A stretch of 64,000 nt of DNA from Vitellaria paradoxa (lineage: Eukaryota > Streptophyta > Magnoliopsida > Ericales > Sapotaceae). Both the position numbers and the translations under genes were made by a program. Below are positions 24,301 through 35,559 of this stretch, in pieces. Location: assembly GCA_019916065.1 (NCBI GenBank), contig CM034243.1:4712001-4776000 (forward strand), given 5' to 3'. The notes under the pieces are model-generated. The model did not search any database and was not told the DNA's origin. It worked only from the letters and a program-made list of their open reading frames with translations. The stretch's first letter is position 1; each line of letters begins with the position of its first letter.

Positions 24301-27300
24301 TCTTTTGTTCTCTTTGAATGGATACATGCACCTCCCCCTCAACTCAAGGTGCCCCCCCAACCCAATCCATAAAAACTTTAAACGAGTAAAAGGAAAAGTT
24401 CTTTCTTGACATTGGAGATCTCTATTAAATGTCCTTTTGTTTTCATTTATAAGTATATAATTATTTGTGTTATGTAGGCATATAATATAAACTGTCTAAT
24501 TAGTGTATTTTTTTGTTGTTTTATTGAAGTTATGTCATAGCTTTCTGTTTTCTGGTTTCAGATTTTTGCTACAATCATCTTTAGATGTGACATACTATTA
24601 CTGCTTTGTCCTCTGGGCCTAGAGCTGTTGCTGGTATGTTGTATGCTTGTTCCTTTTATTGTTTTATTATATATATATATATATATCCCTCTCTCTCTCT
24701 CTCTTTTATTTTTTTATTTTTATTTTTTATTTTTTTTTGTTAGATATGATCCACATTGTGGTTATTAATACATTTACATGTATGTGATATGAATTCTAAA
24801 GAGTTAGGAGGTGGACATTTTTGTTATTATTATTTTTGAAAATCTTGTTTACTCATATCCTATTCCTTTGAAAATTAAGACTGTCTTATTAATTCAATAC
24901 ATATTGTGTATTGTGAAAGAAACTAGCCATGGAATGGTTGTAATGTACATTTATTGCAAGAGATAACTAATGCTGAGAAAATATTATCATAATGTATTGG
25001 CAACATTGTATCATGGCATTGATTATCAGAAGATCCTTCTTCTTAATTTTTTTTATAAATAATTTTTCTTCTGCATGGGTTCTGCAGCATTGACACTTGG
25101 TCTTGGTGCAATATTTGTGCATGTGCTCATGACAATGTATTTTATTGATATGGATTCAATGTGTAAATAGTTACAATTACATCCATAGAAGTAGTTTTTA
25201 GATCCTTAGTGAAGGGATACCTGAGTGTATCATGATTGTTTCTGTAAGATTTAGTTGCCAGCGAATGGCATCAATCAAATATTCATGTGGTTATTTTCCC
25301 TCATAATTTATTAGACCATAACTAATTAGAGAGTTAATTTTTTCAGAGAAAGAAAATGATGAACACACAACAAAAGCATTTTCTCCACTATGTGAGATGT
25401 CATAGCGTAGCCTTAGGTTGCACCATCTGTGCCCTGCTGTCAATGCTATTGTGTTGGATGCTTTTAAGGTTTTCCCTGCAGGACACCACGTTCGTGTTAA
25501 AGGTTCTTGTTTCATGTGTACTCCAATGGCCAATTGTATTGCAATGGTCAAATCATTTTGTGCATGTATCAGCTAGTCTTGTTCCTGTGTTCTTGGTAAA
25601 TAACTTAGTGATTAGGGGTGTTCAGTACATGCTCGAGCTTAATTTTTTTTTTTAATTTTTTTGATGATTGTGCTTGATTTGTTAAGATTTTTGCCCCAAT
25701 TTGAGAATATTCATTTATGGATGGCAGACCAAAACGATTTCTCTGTGGAAAGCATTAAAATGCTGCATTGCAATGGCTTTGTTTTGCATAGGTTAGTGGT
25801 GTCTTCTTAAAACTTATTTGAAGTACTGCTGTATGGTACCGTTAAATATTATATCCGAACCAGTCTATGATATCAACTCCTGTTTTCAATAACTAATGAA
25901 ATTATGTACAATTCAGGTCTAACTGTCTTGGTTGATACAATAATGTGGAGGAGGTTGTTGTGGCCTGAGTTTGAAGTTTTATGGTTCAACTCTGTCTTGA
26001 ATCGAAGTTCTGAGTGGGGTGTATCCTTTTATCAGAAAAAAAAGTTCTATTACATGTTTCTCTTCTATTACATATTTCTCTTCTCTTTCTTTTTCTGCTC
26101 GTTTAGTGCCTGAAATCCCCATAACCAGATCCGTTCTTTCACCATGTTGTACCCTAAAACTCTAAATATATAATCCTAAACCAATTCCTCTTCATTCCTT
26201 GAACCTTAGCTTGCAAAAATTGTACAAAACCAGCCTAACTTGCTGTTCATGGGTTCAGTTCACAACGCTCAGAACAGCAAATAAACAGCTCCGAGAACCT
26301 GCTCTTCTTATTCCCTAAACCCTAACCATTAGTTGCTTAACAAAAAATAAAATAAAATCCCTATTTATTGCCAACACTTAGGCACAAAAACCAAGTAAAA
26401 TAGGCCCTCTAAAACTTTGCTTTGTTTGCTGTTATAAGAGAGGGTATTCCCAACATTGCCCCTACTCTGTCGTTATTAATGGGGGTAGAGACTTTTGGGA
26501 AGGGGTTATATATTTGTCTCACAGATAGAAGCAATCTGACTTCTCTTTATTTCGTGAAATTATTTGGAGACTCTTAGGTGTTATTGCAGTGGAACATGTA
26601 ATACAGTGACATGCCTGGAACTTGCAAGGGACAAAGTTTTGGCTATGGTTTAACTAAATCATGGTTATAGTCCTGATCTTATTGTTTATTACTTACTAAT
26701 TTCTTCTTCTGGTTCATGAATGGTGTGTCTCTATATTGTACTTTTTATATTTGTCATAGATTCCTTAAAGCTCTTATCAAAATACCTTGACATTACTATA
26801 TTATTTTTTGAATTTCATATTTTGTTGTTCCTCAATAGTTACTCCTAGACACATCCCTTTTATTGGTACTTCACTTCAGCACTTCCCCGGGCATTGCTTG
26901 CTGCATATCCTCTCTTTCTGGTGAGTCTGGCAACTGATACAAAAAGCAATTTCTACCTTGGTGGTCTCCTTATTCATACTAGGTGCTGTGTGAGACATGC
27001 TTGATGATTTTATTGGGTGCCTAGACCATTTCTGATTATACCTTATCACATTCAACAACTCCAAAGTGCAGTGAATATACTATCTTAAATTTTTATTTGA
27101 AAAGAGGTTTGATGAGATGTTTTCCTTTTGAATGGGGTGATCATTTTGCCTGCTAGTTATCTTACATGTCTTCCATGCATGACTTATTTCACAGATATCC
27201 ACATTATACGCTTGTCTGAGCTGGGTTTTTGTATGGATAAATAGTTACTGAGGTTTTTTCTTTTGCTTAAATTATTCATATTTTAAAATTGTTAGTGTTT

Positions 27301-30300
27301 GTAAGTCTTTTAATTTAGTGATCTGATGATGTGTGACGGTGAGCCTTGGTGCAATGGTAACGTTACTCCTTTGTGACATGGAGATCCTGGGTTCAATAAT
27401 TGGAAATAAGTCTTTTCCAGTTAATGGGGGCAACATTGCATAAATTGTCCCTCCCCTGTAGCATTGTGTGCACTAGGCTGCCGTTGTGCAGCATAAGTGT
27501 TGCTTAGTGTCTTTAGCGTAAAATGACTAATAGAAGATTGGAGTTTAATCGTGGGATCATTACATAAAGTTTTAGTGGCCACCCTTTCCTTTGGGTGAAA
27601 ATTTGATCTATTTGGCCATTGAATTTGCTGGCATAAATGTAGTGAAATGCATGAAATTTCAATTTCTTTGAAATATTCCAACTTGAGTTGAAGTGCATTT
27701 TTTTCCTCCTCTTCTGACTTGATGTAACATAATTGTTGCAGCTTGGTATTTTTCTTGACAGGAGGGTTTTATCCTACATTTTTCCTGTTTTCTCATTTGT
27801 TTTACTTTACTCCAAGCTTCCACACAAGGTACTGCGTAAGAAACTTGAAGTTCTGTTTACTTTACTCAAGGTCAAACTTTTCAAACTCATTCACTATTTG
27901 TCAATGCTGTAGGAGCTCCGTTTTATTATTAGTTCAGTTCCAATGTTCAACTTATCGGCAGCAATTGCAGCTGCTAGAATGTACGCCACTTCTCTTTAAT
28001 CTAATTAAGGTCTTCAAGAAATTTTTGAAGGAGTACAGATTTCTTTAATTTGTTTTAAATGATATGATTTTTATTTTTTTGAGGCATGTTAGGTAAATGA
28101 CCCAAGCTTGACACAATTTGAAGCTTGTTCATTTATTGAGCTTTGCTTGAACTAAGTTCACTAAGCTAATAAGCTCTCAAAGATTTTGTAAAATATTGAC
28201 TTAAGTTGAACTCCTGATCTGCTTGGTTTAGGCTTGTTATTGACCAGCTCGAGAGACAGGTTGGCCAGGCTTGATCATATTCTGAAGGTCATTAATATTT
28301 TGGGCCAAGCTTGACCAACCCACTACTCAACTCATGTTTTACAACCCTATTTATGCAACATTCCTGCAGACGTACATGGATGACAATTCATAAAGCTAGC
28401 AAGTTGCACTTTTCACTAAATTTGCAAGTTGTCTCTATTCACTCAGTGCAAGATCCTGTTATTGATTATTCGTTCTGTAAAATAGATTTTGTGATTTCTT
28501 TGTTTTTATTGTCTGTTAATAATTTTGATTATTTGTGATGTCACTTGCTGCAGCTATAACAATAGGAAAAAGAGTTTCTGGAATTTGCTTTATATTGTTT
28601 TGCTGGGATTACTCATGGTCAGGTTGGATGAGTAGTCATTTTTTTCCTTATTGCAAACATTGAATTAACTCATCCATCTATACTCACTTTTCTCTTTTGT
28701 AGTCTAGGATATACCATCATAACGTTTATGGCATCGTATGAGAATTATCCTAGTGGTTATGCTCTTAGAGATTTGCATAAGATTGGTCAGCCCTCTCTCT
28801 CTTTCTCTTAGAGATTTGCATTAGATCAGTCACCTCTTTGAATCTTTAATCATTTATTTAATCAATTGTGGGCCTTTCATTTGGCAGAAAATTTACTTAT
28901 TTAATTTGTATGGACCTTATGTCTCCTGTAGTTCAACATGGGAAAAAAAAAAAAAAAAAAAAAACTAGCTTTTCCTGCTTATATTATAATATTTAAAAAT
29001 TAAAAAAAAAATGTACTTTTCAGTGACAATTGTTATGACTATCTTTGACAGGCTGTCTATCAAACAATTCAAATGATCAGTGGGTTCACATTGACCCCTT
29101 CTCAGCAACGAATGGAATCTCCCGCTTCTGTGAAAATGATTTCCCTTGGAGGTATATGTGATTCTGGTTTGTTGCAGCAACCAACTTTGAATAATGGTTT
29201 ATGGAAGCCTAAAAAGATAATTTATTTATTTATTTATTATTATTATTATTATTTTTTTGTTGCAAACTAAATTTGTGCATATTATTTCGTGGTCAACAGA
29301 GCATAGTAAAGTGGACTGCGTGCTGCCTATCCATCGCAAAAAGCAGTTCTTAAGTGCCCAGAGTCTTTGTCAGACCAAATATTTCCATTGGTCACATAGG
29401 CCCAAAGGGCAGAGTGGTTTCTCCTAAAAAATTTGTAGAACTTGTTTTGCTGGTGTTTTCAGTGTATGAAGACGTCTGAATGAATTGTGTTGGCTGAATT
29501 TTTCTTAATAGACATGTATAATTCAGGCAAGGGTCAAATTTTCTCATTTGGCTTCATGTTCATAGGAAGTAACTTTGTTTTATGCTTAGGATCAATCTGC
29601 TGCTGTCCTACTTTATCCGGGCTTAGGATGGGCTTAGGATTGACTATGTTAAAATAAACATTGAGCATGCAAAGGCAGAGTTTAGGCTATTAGGGCATTA
29701 AGTTTATGAGTTACACTATAAAACTTCGAGAGAAAATAATTGAGGTTAGTTTAAGATGTATGAAAAAAATATCAGAAAAGCAAATTGGTTTTGTGCTTGA
29801 TAGATTGACTTTGAAAGCTATTTGCCGATTAAGAATATTGATTGGAAAAAAATAGAGAAAAGAGGAAAGATATTCTCATGATTTTTATTGATTTAAAGGA
29901 AGTACATGATAAGGTTCCAAGAGAGATTTTATGGTGGTGGTGGGAGAAAAATGAGTCACTATGAAATATATTAAAGTGATTGAGAACATGTATGATAGAG
30001 CAGTTACTAGCGTAAGAACTTTTGGAGGTGACAAATGATTTTCCAATTATAATTAGTCTACGCCAATGGTCCTTTAAACCCTTGTCTTTTAAGTTTGGTT
30101 ATGGATGAGAATGCTAAACATTATTAAAGATGATACCTTTTAGTGTATGTTGTTCGCAAATGATCTTGTGTTGATAGATAAAACTATGTCTGGGGTTAAT
30201 CATAAATTAGAACTTTAGAGAGGTTAAAGTAAAGATGCTATAGAGTAAGTATGATGAACTCTCCAGGGTCTTCTTCTAGATCGACCTATGATAGTGATTG

Positions 30301-32148
30301 ATAACTGAGAAAATGAACAAGAAAATGCGAGAAAGTTTATTGAGAATCTCTTAGAGGGAGATTCAACCACCTTACAAGACAGAACACTAAAATAATCTTC
30401 GATACTCTTCTATTCTCTCTCTACTACATTCATGCTACTAATCAGTTAGTACTAACCACTAATTAACTAATTCCCCATGGACAACCATATTAAATATTAG
30501 TGTGGTTTGGAACTTATTACCACTATTGGGCTCTCTCAGCCCCCTTCATATCTTCGTTTATCCAAGTCCAGCTTCTAGAAAGTATCCTATCTTATATGTA
30601 TAATTTTTGTGGTTATTAGTTTGATCATTTTTTAATGCAGGTATTCCAAAGAAGAAGAAATACCACTAGAAGAATATTTCCAGAGAAATTTCACGTATCT
30701 TCTAAAGTGAGTACCTATGATTTTCTTTGGTATATTTGTCATAAAACAGGCATCAAAACAAGCAACACTAACATTTTCACTTAGGGAGTTGGAACTAGTT
30801 GCCACCTTCTTAGATACTATCTCAAGTAATATTCCCCAATCTATATGGTAGAATTATGCAGTCAATAAGAATCCCATACAAAGACGAGAAATGCGGGGAA
30901 AACTATTCTATCAGTATAGTTGTGTCCTCCTGGCATTGTATGCTTAATTTTCAATTGGCAACAGTGAATGGGGGAGAGTAGGTTGAATGTTGGAAATAAG
31001 GAGAGCAATGAGTACTTAGAATGGCAATGGTTGGGATTAAAAATGTTCAACATGGATGTGATATAGTAGCGCAAATAGGGAGATTAATGACTTTTGCGCT
31101 CCCCCCCCCCCTTCTTTGGATCCACTCAAAGCTTTGGGAGAATATAACCTGTCACTTGAATTATTTTCACGTTCAGCTGGCGATAAATGTTGCTTACTTA
31201 TTCCATAAAAAATGGTATATCCTTGAAAAATGTGTCCACTTGTGCATGCATGTCTCTTTGGTTTTTTCTTTCATAATACAAATTTGTCTTAGTTTTGTGC
31301 AGAAGGAAAATGTATTTAAAAAAATAAATAAATGTCTTGAACTTATTTAAGTAAAATAGTGCAGTATCTGGACTGTATAACTAAGACCTTTTGCTTCCTT
31401 GAATTCAAACAGAATAGGCATGCTGCTAGACCATATCAAATGATGCACTTATTAAGTCAATTTATTAGGGTAAATCTCATTGACATTGTGATGAGTTGTG
31501 ACATAGCACTGAGCGACCCTTGATTATAAGATCTCATCTCCTTGTGCTAATGACAGCATGATCTGAAATGAATCAATGTGTTAGATCCCAATTGATGCTA
31601 ATCTTATTCTTTTCCTGTATGATAGTAAGCATCCAAACATTGTATTCTATATAAGAAATTAAGAAGGGAAAAAAAAGTTACGCTTTCTTTATTTTCCAAC
31701 ATTTTCTTTTGAAGCAATCCTAATCGTAGCACACTCTCTCTCTCTCTCTGACAGTGAGCACGCAAACATCAATGGATTCAAGTGTTTATTCAGCATTAGG
31801 GGGTTCTCCCGGGTTCATCTTCTAGTTGGCTTCCCACCCATTTCACTGGTAAGAGCTCTTCCTTCTTATTATCCCATTGGTAATTGCGTAATTATTACGG
31901 GCCCATTTGAAGCTCTATGAAACCCAGCAAATTGCTATAGATCTTTATACGATTCAAATTTTTTACTCACTGCACGTATTACGAGACTACAACTTGTACT
32001 AATTAACTTTTTCACTCCGAACACCATCTACATCACAACGCCTTTTAATTATTTTATTGAACTGCAGGTGAAAGAGCCAAAAGTATTTGTTCTCGGAAAT
32101 ATTAAAAACCAGTATGTGATGAATAGAAGTTGGCCAGGCTGCTCGTGA
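13600..32148 (+). CDS. ALG12: ALG12, dolichyl-P-Man:Man7GlcNAc2-PP-dolichol alpha-1,6-mannosyltransferase
   Basis: Twenty exons join in frame to 496 residues: 13600-13636, 13784-13869, 14151-14192, 14810-14855, 15407-15493, 20271-20326, 22382-22499, 23861-23919, 24562-24633, 25728-25791, 25917-26020, 26849-26920, 27742-27828, 27913-27980, 28554-28622, 28703-28785, 29052-29151, 30641-30706, 31755-31848, 32068-32148. Conserved GT-C mannosyltransferase segments are [10 protein letters not shown] (residues 32-41) and [10 protein letters not shown] next to it in the first luminal loop, then [39 protein letters not shown] and [20 protein letters not shown]. The length agrees with plant ALG12 as I recall it (about 497). 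The protein is a polytopic ER membrane enzyme that adds the eighth mannose (alpha-1,6) to the lipid-linked N-glycan precursor using Dol-P-Man, in the ER lumen. A CT tract lies just before the ATG. Intron 5 is 4.8 kb, and several introns hold transposon fossils. All joins keep frame and nothing suggests a broken gene. Confidence 0.95.
14305..14739. repeat. MITE-like element, GGGTAATT family, in ALG12 intron 3
   Basis: The left end AGGGTAATTTCACTTTA is roughly the inverse of the right end GTAAAGTGTAATTACCCC. Interior blocks CACAAATCTAGTTGAATTTA, GGTCATGTGTTTTTAGTCCA and ATTTGTGCCTTATGTGTCAA recur at 41585-42023 and, more diverged, at 8271-8742. This copy has the clearest ends of the three. Confidence 0.65.
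15291..15340. repeat. (ATT)n microsatellite in ALG12 intron 4
   Basis: About sixteen uninterrupted ATT/TTA units lie 67 bases upstream of exon 5. It is a perfect trinucleotide tract and so probably variable between individuals. Confidence 0.9.
15880..17400. other. Degenerate open-frame cluster in ALG12 intron 5, probably transposon-derived
   Basis: This part of the 4.8-kb intron is less AT-rich than its surroundings and has several mid-length frames on both strands (16001-16225 minus, 16255-16575 plus, 16581-16781 minus, 17083-17403 plus). None carries a domain I recognise. The plus-strand frame at 17083 looks protein-like ([18 protein letters not shown]) but has no clean start. A 64-bp tandem duplication lies inside (16392-16518). 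I read it as decayed mobile-element coding DNA. Confidence 0.4.
16392..16518. repeat. 64-bp tandem duplication
   Basis: The units start TCTCTCTAGGTGTTGGTATG (16392) and TCTCTCTGGGTGTTGGCATG (16456). Each runs to ACAATTATTA, with several single-base differences between units. Confidence 0.8.
17401..20270. other. Rest of ALG12 intron 5, no gene seen
   Basis: This is intronic AT-rich DNA with CT tracts (18813-18854, 19217-19236). The sequence around 17379 (TGTTACACCCCAAACCC) resembles termini of some plant LTRs, but no matching end, primer site or coding domain was found. The frame at 19179-19532 is not supported as a gene. Confidence 0.5.
23551..23709 (+). repeat. MITE, GTTTGG family (subtype a), ALG12 intron 7
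   Basis: It starts GCTCCGTTTGGGGTGACAAA. Inside are AACTCTAAAAATTATTCAC, TTTTTATCTCACTACACGAA, and repeated ATCTCATTTT blocks. It ends GTCACTTCAAACGCACTTTA. The ends are inverted (GTTTGGGGTGAC against GTCACTTCAAAC). The cleanest relatives are at 43629, 55423 and 61439. Confidence 0.65.
27338..27490 (+). mobile_element. SINE fossil (Au-like, tRNA-derived) in ALG12 intron 12
   Basis: GGTGAGCCTTGGTGCAATGG carries an A-box-like segment, and ATCCTGGGTTCAATAATTGG is a decayed B box. Further on, GTGCACTAGGCTGCC matches the 3' body of a widespread plant SINE type that begins GTGAGCCTTGG. The middle is diverged or shortened and no target duplication is visible, so this is an old copy. Confidence 0.6.
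28090..28335. repeat. Dispersed repeat rich in AAGCTTG / GAGCTC motifs, ALG12 intron 14
   Basis: This stretch has many AAGCTTGA, GAGCTTTG, AAGCTC and CCAAGCTTG words in both orientations. Similar word-rich stretches lie near 44690-44780, 47040-47300 and 55040-55320. It looks like an old copy of a dispersed family common in plants, but boundaries cannot be set. Confidence 0.35.
29690..30240 (+). pseudogene. LINE reverse-transcriptase fossil in ALG12 intron 17
   Basis: Translated piecewise, the stretch gives EKQIGFVL, then [16 protein letters not shown], then MYDRAVT / VRTF in shifted frames, then YMLFANDL-like and KLEL sequence. These are in the order of the reverse-transcriptase core of plant non-LTR retrotransposons (QxGF, then F/YID-KAFDKVPRE, then the FADD region). 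The catalytic FADD region reads as FAND-like, and stops and frameshifts break every frame. No endonuclease domain is seen. The 5' and 3' ends are unclear. Confidence 0.65.
31900..32027 (+). repeat. Diverged MITE, GTTTGG family, ALG12 intron 19
   Basis: It begins GGGCCCATTTGAAGCTCTA, holds TTTTTTACTCACTGCACGTA and TTACGAGACTACAAC, and ends TTTTTCACTCCGAACACCA. The block order matches the other family members, with more substitutions. It lies just upstream of the last ALG12 exon. Confidence 0.5.
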
Positions 32149-33168
32149 CTCGACGATGATGAAGAGCCTATAATGGAAGATTGTGTAGCCGAAATTGGGG
32201 AGACCAATTATTGTTTGTCAACAAAATCTCGCAAAAATCTTTGAAATTGTCCTAGTAATTACTAGGAAAATCCTCAGTTTTATCTTTTCTATTACTGTTG
32301 CCTCCAATTTCTACAACCTTCAATTCAGTGAAATTGCTTTGTCTTGTCCGGGCATACACAACGGGGGCGCGGAGAGAGATTTACCAGTTTGAATTCATAG
32401 CTTCAAGAATTCCATATAAATGTAAAAGAGGCTAAAAAAATGCATCATTATATTGGACATCAAATTTCTTGGTAGATGGAGCTGGAAGGAGTGTTGTAAA
32501 GATATAAGCATATCAGAGATTTTTGTTTGATAATGTTGTATTGCTTGATGGCTCTGTCGACTCTGTAATCTGTGGAGTTCCTATATATATTTATATAGCA
32601 ATGTATCTCGCTGATTTGACCTTTGTATATTTTTAATTGTTAGATTTATTCAGTGGTCAGGATTATTTTTTTCCTTCTCTACTTTAGTTGTCTTTTCGGT
32701 CACTTCATATGAAAATATATTTTCTTATTCTTTTCAAATATTTTTTATATATGAAGTTTTTTAATGAATATTTTAAAAATGTAATAATATGTGTAATAAA
32801 TGATAAAATTTTATATCTTTATTAAATATTGTATGAGTATCTTAGTTTCTTTTGATTAATGATTTTTATTTTTATAGGTTATTTTTATAGTTTTTTATGT
32901 AGGTTTGTTTTATAAATTTAAATTTGAGTTATTTACGTATTAAATTATATTTCTATACATTGAGACACTGATAATTATTAGTATATATATTGAAGTGAAG
33001 GTGTTTTAGTTTAAAATTGTGCATATTTCAATTAATCTATTTTTAGTTTAGTCAAAGGCAAGTCTTTCGCATGGAAACTAGGATATTTGTGAAAGGTTTA
33101 GGGTGGGGTGCCGTTTAAAGCGGGGATTTGGTATAGAGAGAGAGAGAGAGAGAATGAAAAAATATATG
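32149..33168. other. ALG12 3' flank, no gene seen
   Basis: The first few hundred bases are probably the ALG12 3' UTR. The rest is AT-rich with a GA tract at 33136-33153. The frame at 32195-32392 overlaps the UTR and has no recognisable domain. Confidence 0.5.
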
Positions 33169-33519
33169 AAAAAAATGAATAAATAAGAATGAGAATTTTG
33201 AATTCATATTTTTTTCTTTTTTTTTCTTAATAAATCTTTGATGTAAACATATCCTTAAGAATTACAAAATTCTTTTTTTTTTTGGGTCATTAGAATTAGA
33301 AAATTCACGACAATTTTGAGTGAGATTTTTGGGGGGGGGGGTAAGGTAAAAAGATAAAAAAATAAATGAAATATAAAATTTCAATTATATATTTGTCTGA
33401 ATGAATTACAAAAAAATATAATAAAATAATTACGGTTTATTAATGTATTAATTTTTTAACTTAATTGATTTTAATTTTTTAATTTTCATACTTTTTTTCT
33501 TTAAGTTTCCGTCGTAATT

Positions 33520-33665
33520 CAATAGGAGAGAATTTTCCAAACATGGCTTTACAGCCTCCAAGGAGTGCTAATTTTACGGGAGACGTTCGGGCTTGCCGGC
33601 CCCTTGGGGGAAACCCCACTTGCCTTGGCTGTATCGTCAGGCAATTGCTTTGAGGTGAGCATCCT
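33520..33665. other. GC-rich island, copy A, unidentified
   Basis: About 140 bases with CGGGCTTGCCGGCCCCTTGG stand out from very AT-rich flanks. The island is open on both strands: the plus strand reads MALQPPRSANFTGDV from 33543, and the minus strand reads through PRQVGFPPRGRQARTSPVK. Copy B (36586-36725) is nearly identical. I do not recognise either peptide. It could be a captured gene fragment or an exon relic. Confidence 0.4.
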
Positions 33666-33916
33666 TTGTAACAAACCAATTATTTTTTAAAATTAAAAAA
33701 ATAATAATAATAAAATATGCACTAATAGATCACAAACCGAATCGTATTATAATAATAAAAATTGACCGACTCTTTTGATGTTTCTCTGCAACTTCAGAGC
33801 AAAAATTATAATAATTAATTCAAATAAGAATAAATCATTAAACCACTGCACATTTGAGAGAGAGAGTACATATTATCCCCCTTCTTCGCATCTCTACCTG
33901 ATTAACTTCAACAGCC

Positions 33917-34534
33917 ATGGCTAGTAATTATGGCACCAACGCCATTCACAGGCCACCACCCACCTCTAGACCGCCTTCCTCCTCCCCGGCTCAATCCGAC
34001 AGCTACTCAAAGGCCTCGTCGAGTACTCGGAGCAATCGAAACAGGTTCAAACTCATCTTCCCCTTCAACATCCCTCTCACCCCGGAAGCAGCCGCCGTCC
34101 GGGCGATCAGAAACCTAGCCTATTTCGGATTGTACTACGTCGTTTTCGTATGGTCGGTCCTCTTCATCGCCCTCATTCCGAAACGAAAACTCTCGCTGAT
34201 CCTTCTCGTGGCGACGACAGCCGTGACGTGCCTCTACTTGGTCTTGCTAAGGTTACTGCCCAATTCTGTGGTGCTTCATAGAATCATTGATAAGAGGCTG
34301 GTCTTGGCTTTGCTTGGGATTGTGACCATGGTTGAGATGATCCTAACTCGGGCGGCCATTCATTTCTTCGTGACTTTAGCCGCTGCAACGCCTCTTATTT
34401 TGGTTCATGCGGTTTTCAGGGTAAGAGACGATCTTTTTGTGAACGAGGAGGAGTCTGCTGCTGGGGAGTTGGTTCCTCTTGCGGACAAGAAATCTGGCAA
34501 TGCTCCTCAGCCATCTGACGTTGATGCAGTATAA
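33917..34534 (+). CDS. PRA1 family protein (prenylated Rab acceptor), copy A
   Basis: A single exon encodes 205 residues. After a Ser/Pro-rich N-terminus (1-42), the PRA1 region starts near FKLIFPFNIPLTPEAAA, followed by RAIRNLAYF, the conserved R-x-NL-YF motif of the family. Hydrophobic segments lie at about 68-87, 92-112, 128-143 and 145-165. The C-terminal HAVFRVRDDLFVNEEE is the usual acidic end of plant PRA1 proteins, which can serve as an ER-exit signal. PRA1 proteins are small membrane proteins of ER, Golgi and endosomes that bind prenylated Rab GTPases; the role here is inferred. Start: the ATG in AACAGCCATGGCT is a strong context, after a GA tract and a short 5' leader shared with copy B. 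I cannot place it firmly in a PRA1 subgroup. Plant PRA1 genes are commonly intronless. Confidence 0.92.
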   Translation: MASNYGTNAIHRPPPTSRPPSSSPAQSDSYSKASSSTRSNRNRFKLIFPFNIPLTPEAAAVRAIRNLAYFGLYYVVFVWSVLFIALIPKRKLSLILLVATTAVTCLYLVLLRLLPNSVVLHRIIDKRLVLALLGIVTMVEMILTRAAIHFFVTLAAATPLILVHAVFRVRDDLFVNEEESAAGELVPLADKKSGNAPQPSDVDAV

Positions 34535-35559
34535 TCATATTAAATTTGTGGGTAAATTATAATTAGTATTTCTATGCTTTATCATTACGATTCTCATTTC
34601 TCAATTTGCATTTTAAATCCGTCAATTATTGTAATTTTTTTTTTTTTTTTTGTGACTTAGGATGCCTAGGTCAAGATATTTGGTCCAACTTATAGTCACC
34701 TCGACTAATCTCTGAGTAATGGACACGTATCATTTCTTGTTAATAAATTTGATGAATGAAAGACGAAGTCGAATAACTTAAAAATACAAAAATAAAAGTG
34801 AACAATTTTAAATACAAAGACCAAAATGAAATTAGGATAAATTATAAAAATGATGGTATAATTTACTCTACATTTATATGTACTTTTGTATGCATATACA
34901 TTCCCTTGCTTTTATTGACTAATTTCATTAATTTTAGGCATGTTATGTAAGGAATTTTTATTTTTTTAAAAATTGGGTTGGATGACTAACGGATGATATT
35001 TAGTGAAGATGGAAAGTGTTAATTTTCAATGAGCTTACCCCCCTCTCTCTCTCTCTCTCTCATCAATTTGCATATTGTAAGATCATTAAACCTAATTTAG
35101 CCTAAAACAAAGAATTTATAGGGGATGAGCACTCTAAGAAGCTTAAAAATTCACAAAACCTAGTGTCCGTCTTATTCATAAACACATATACGTGTGTGTG
35201 TGTGTTTCTCTTAGGTTGAGGGTCATATATTATGAATGTTTCAAGGGTACTAGCTACCTGTAAACCAAAAAAAAAACTTTGGACGAATGAAGAGTTTGCC
35301 AATAGAGAGCAAATTCTCTCTTTATGAATGCATAAGAGTTAGGATTTCTTCTCACTACGAGGCTTTCAGCATTTTAGCACCAAATGTCTATTGATATGCA
35401 AGTATAATTGAAGTAATTAAACTAACATGAAAATAACGGAAATGGAATAAATATTCAAAATTTTATAATTTGGTTACATATTTGAAATATAATGAAATTA
35501 ATAAAAATTATTAACATTAATTTTTTAAAAATTATAAAAATAAACATTATTTTTGGATC

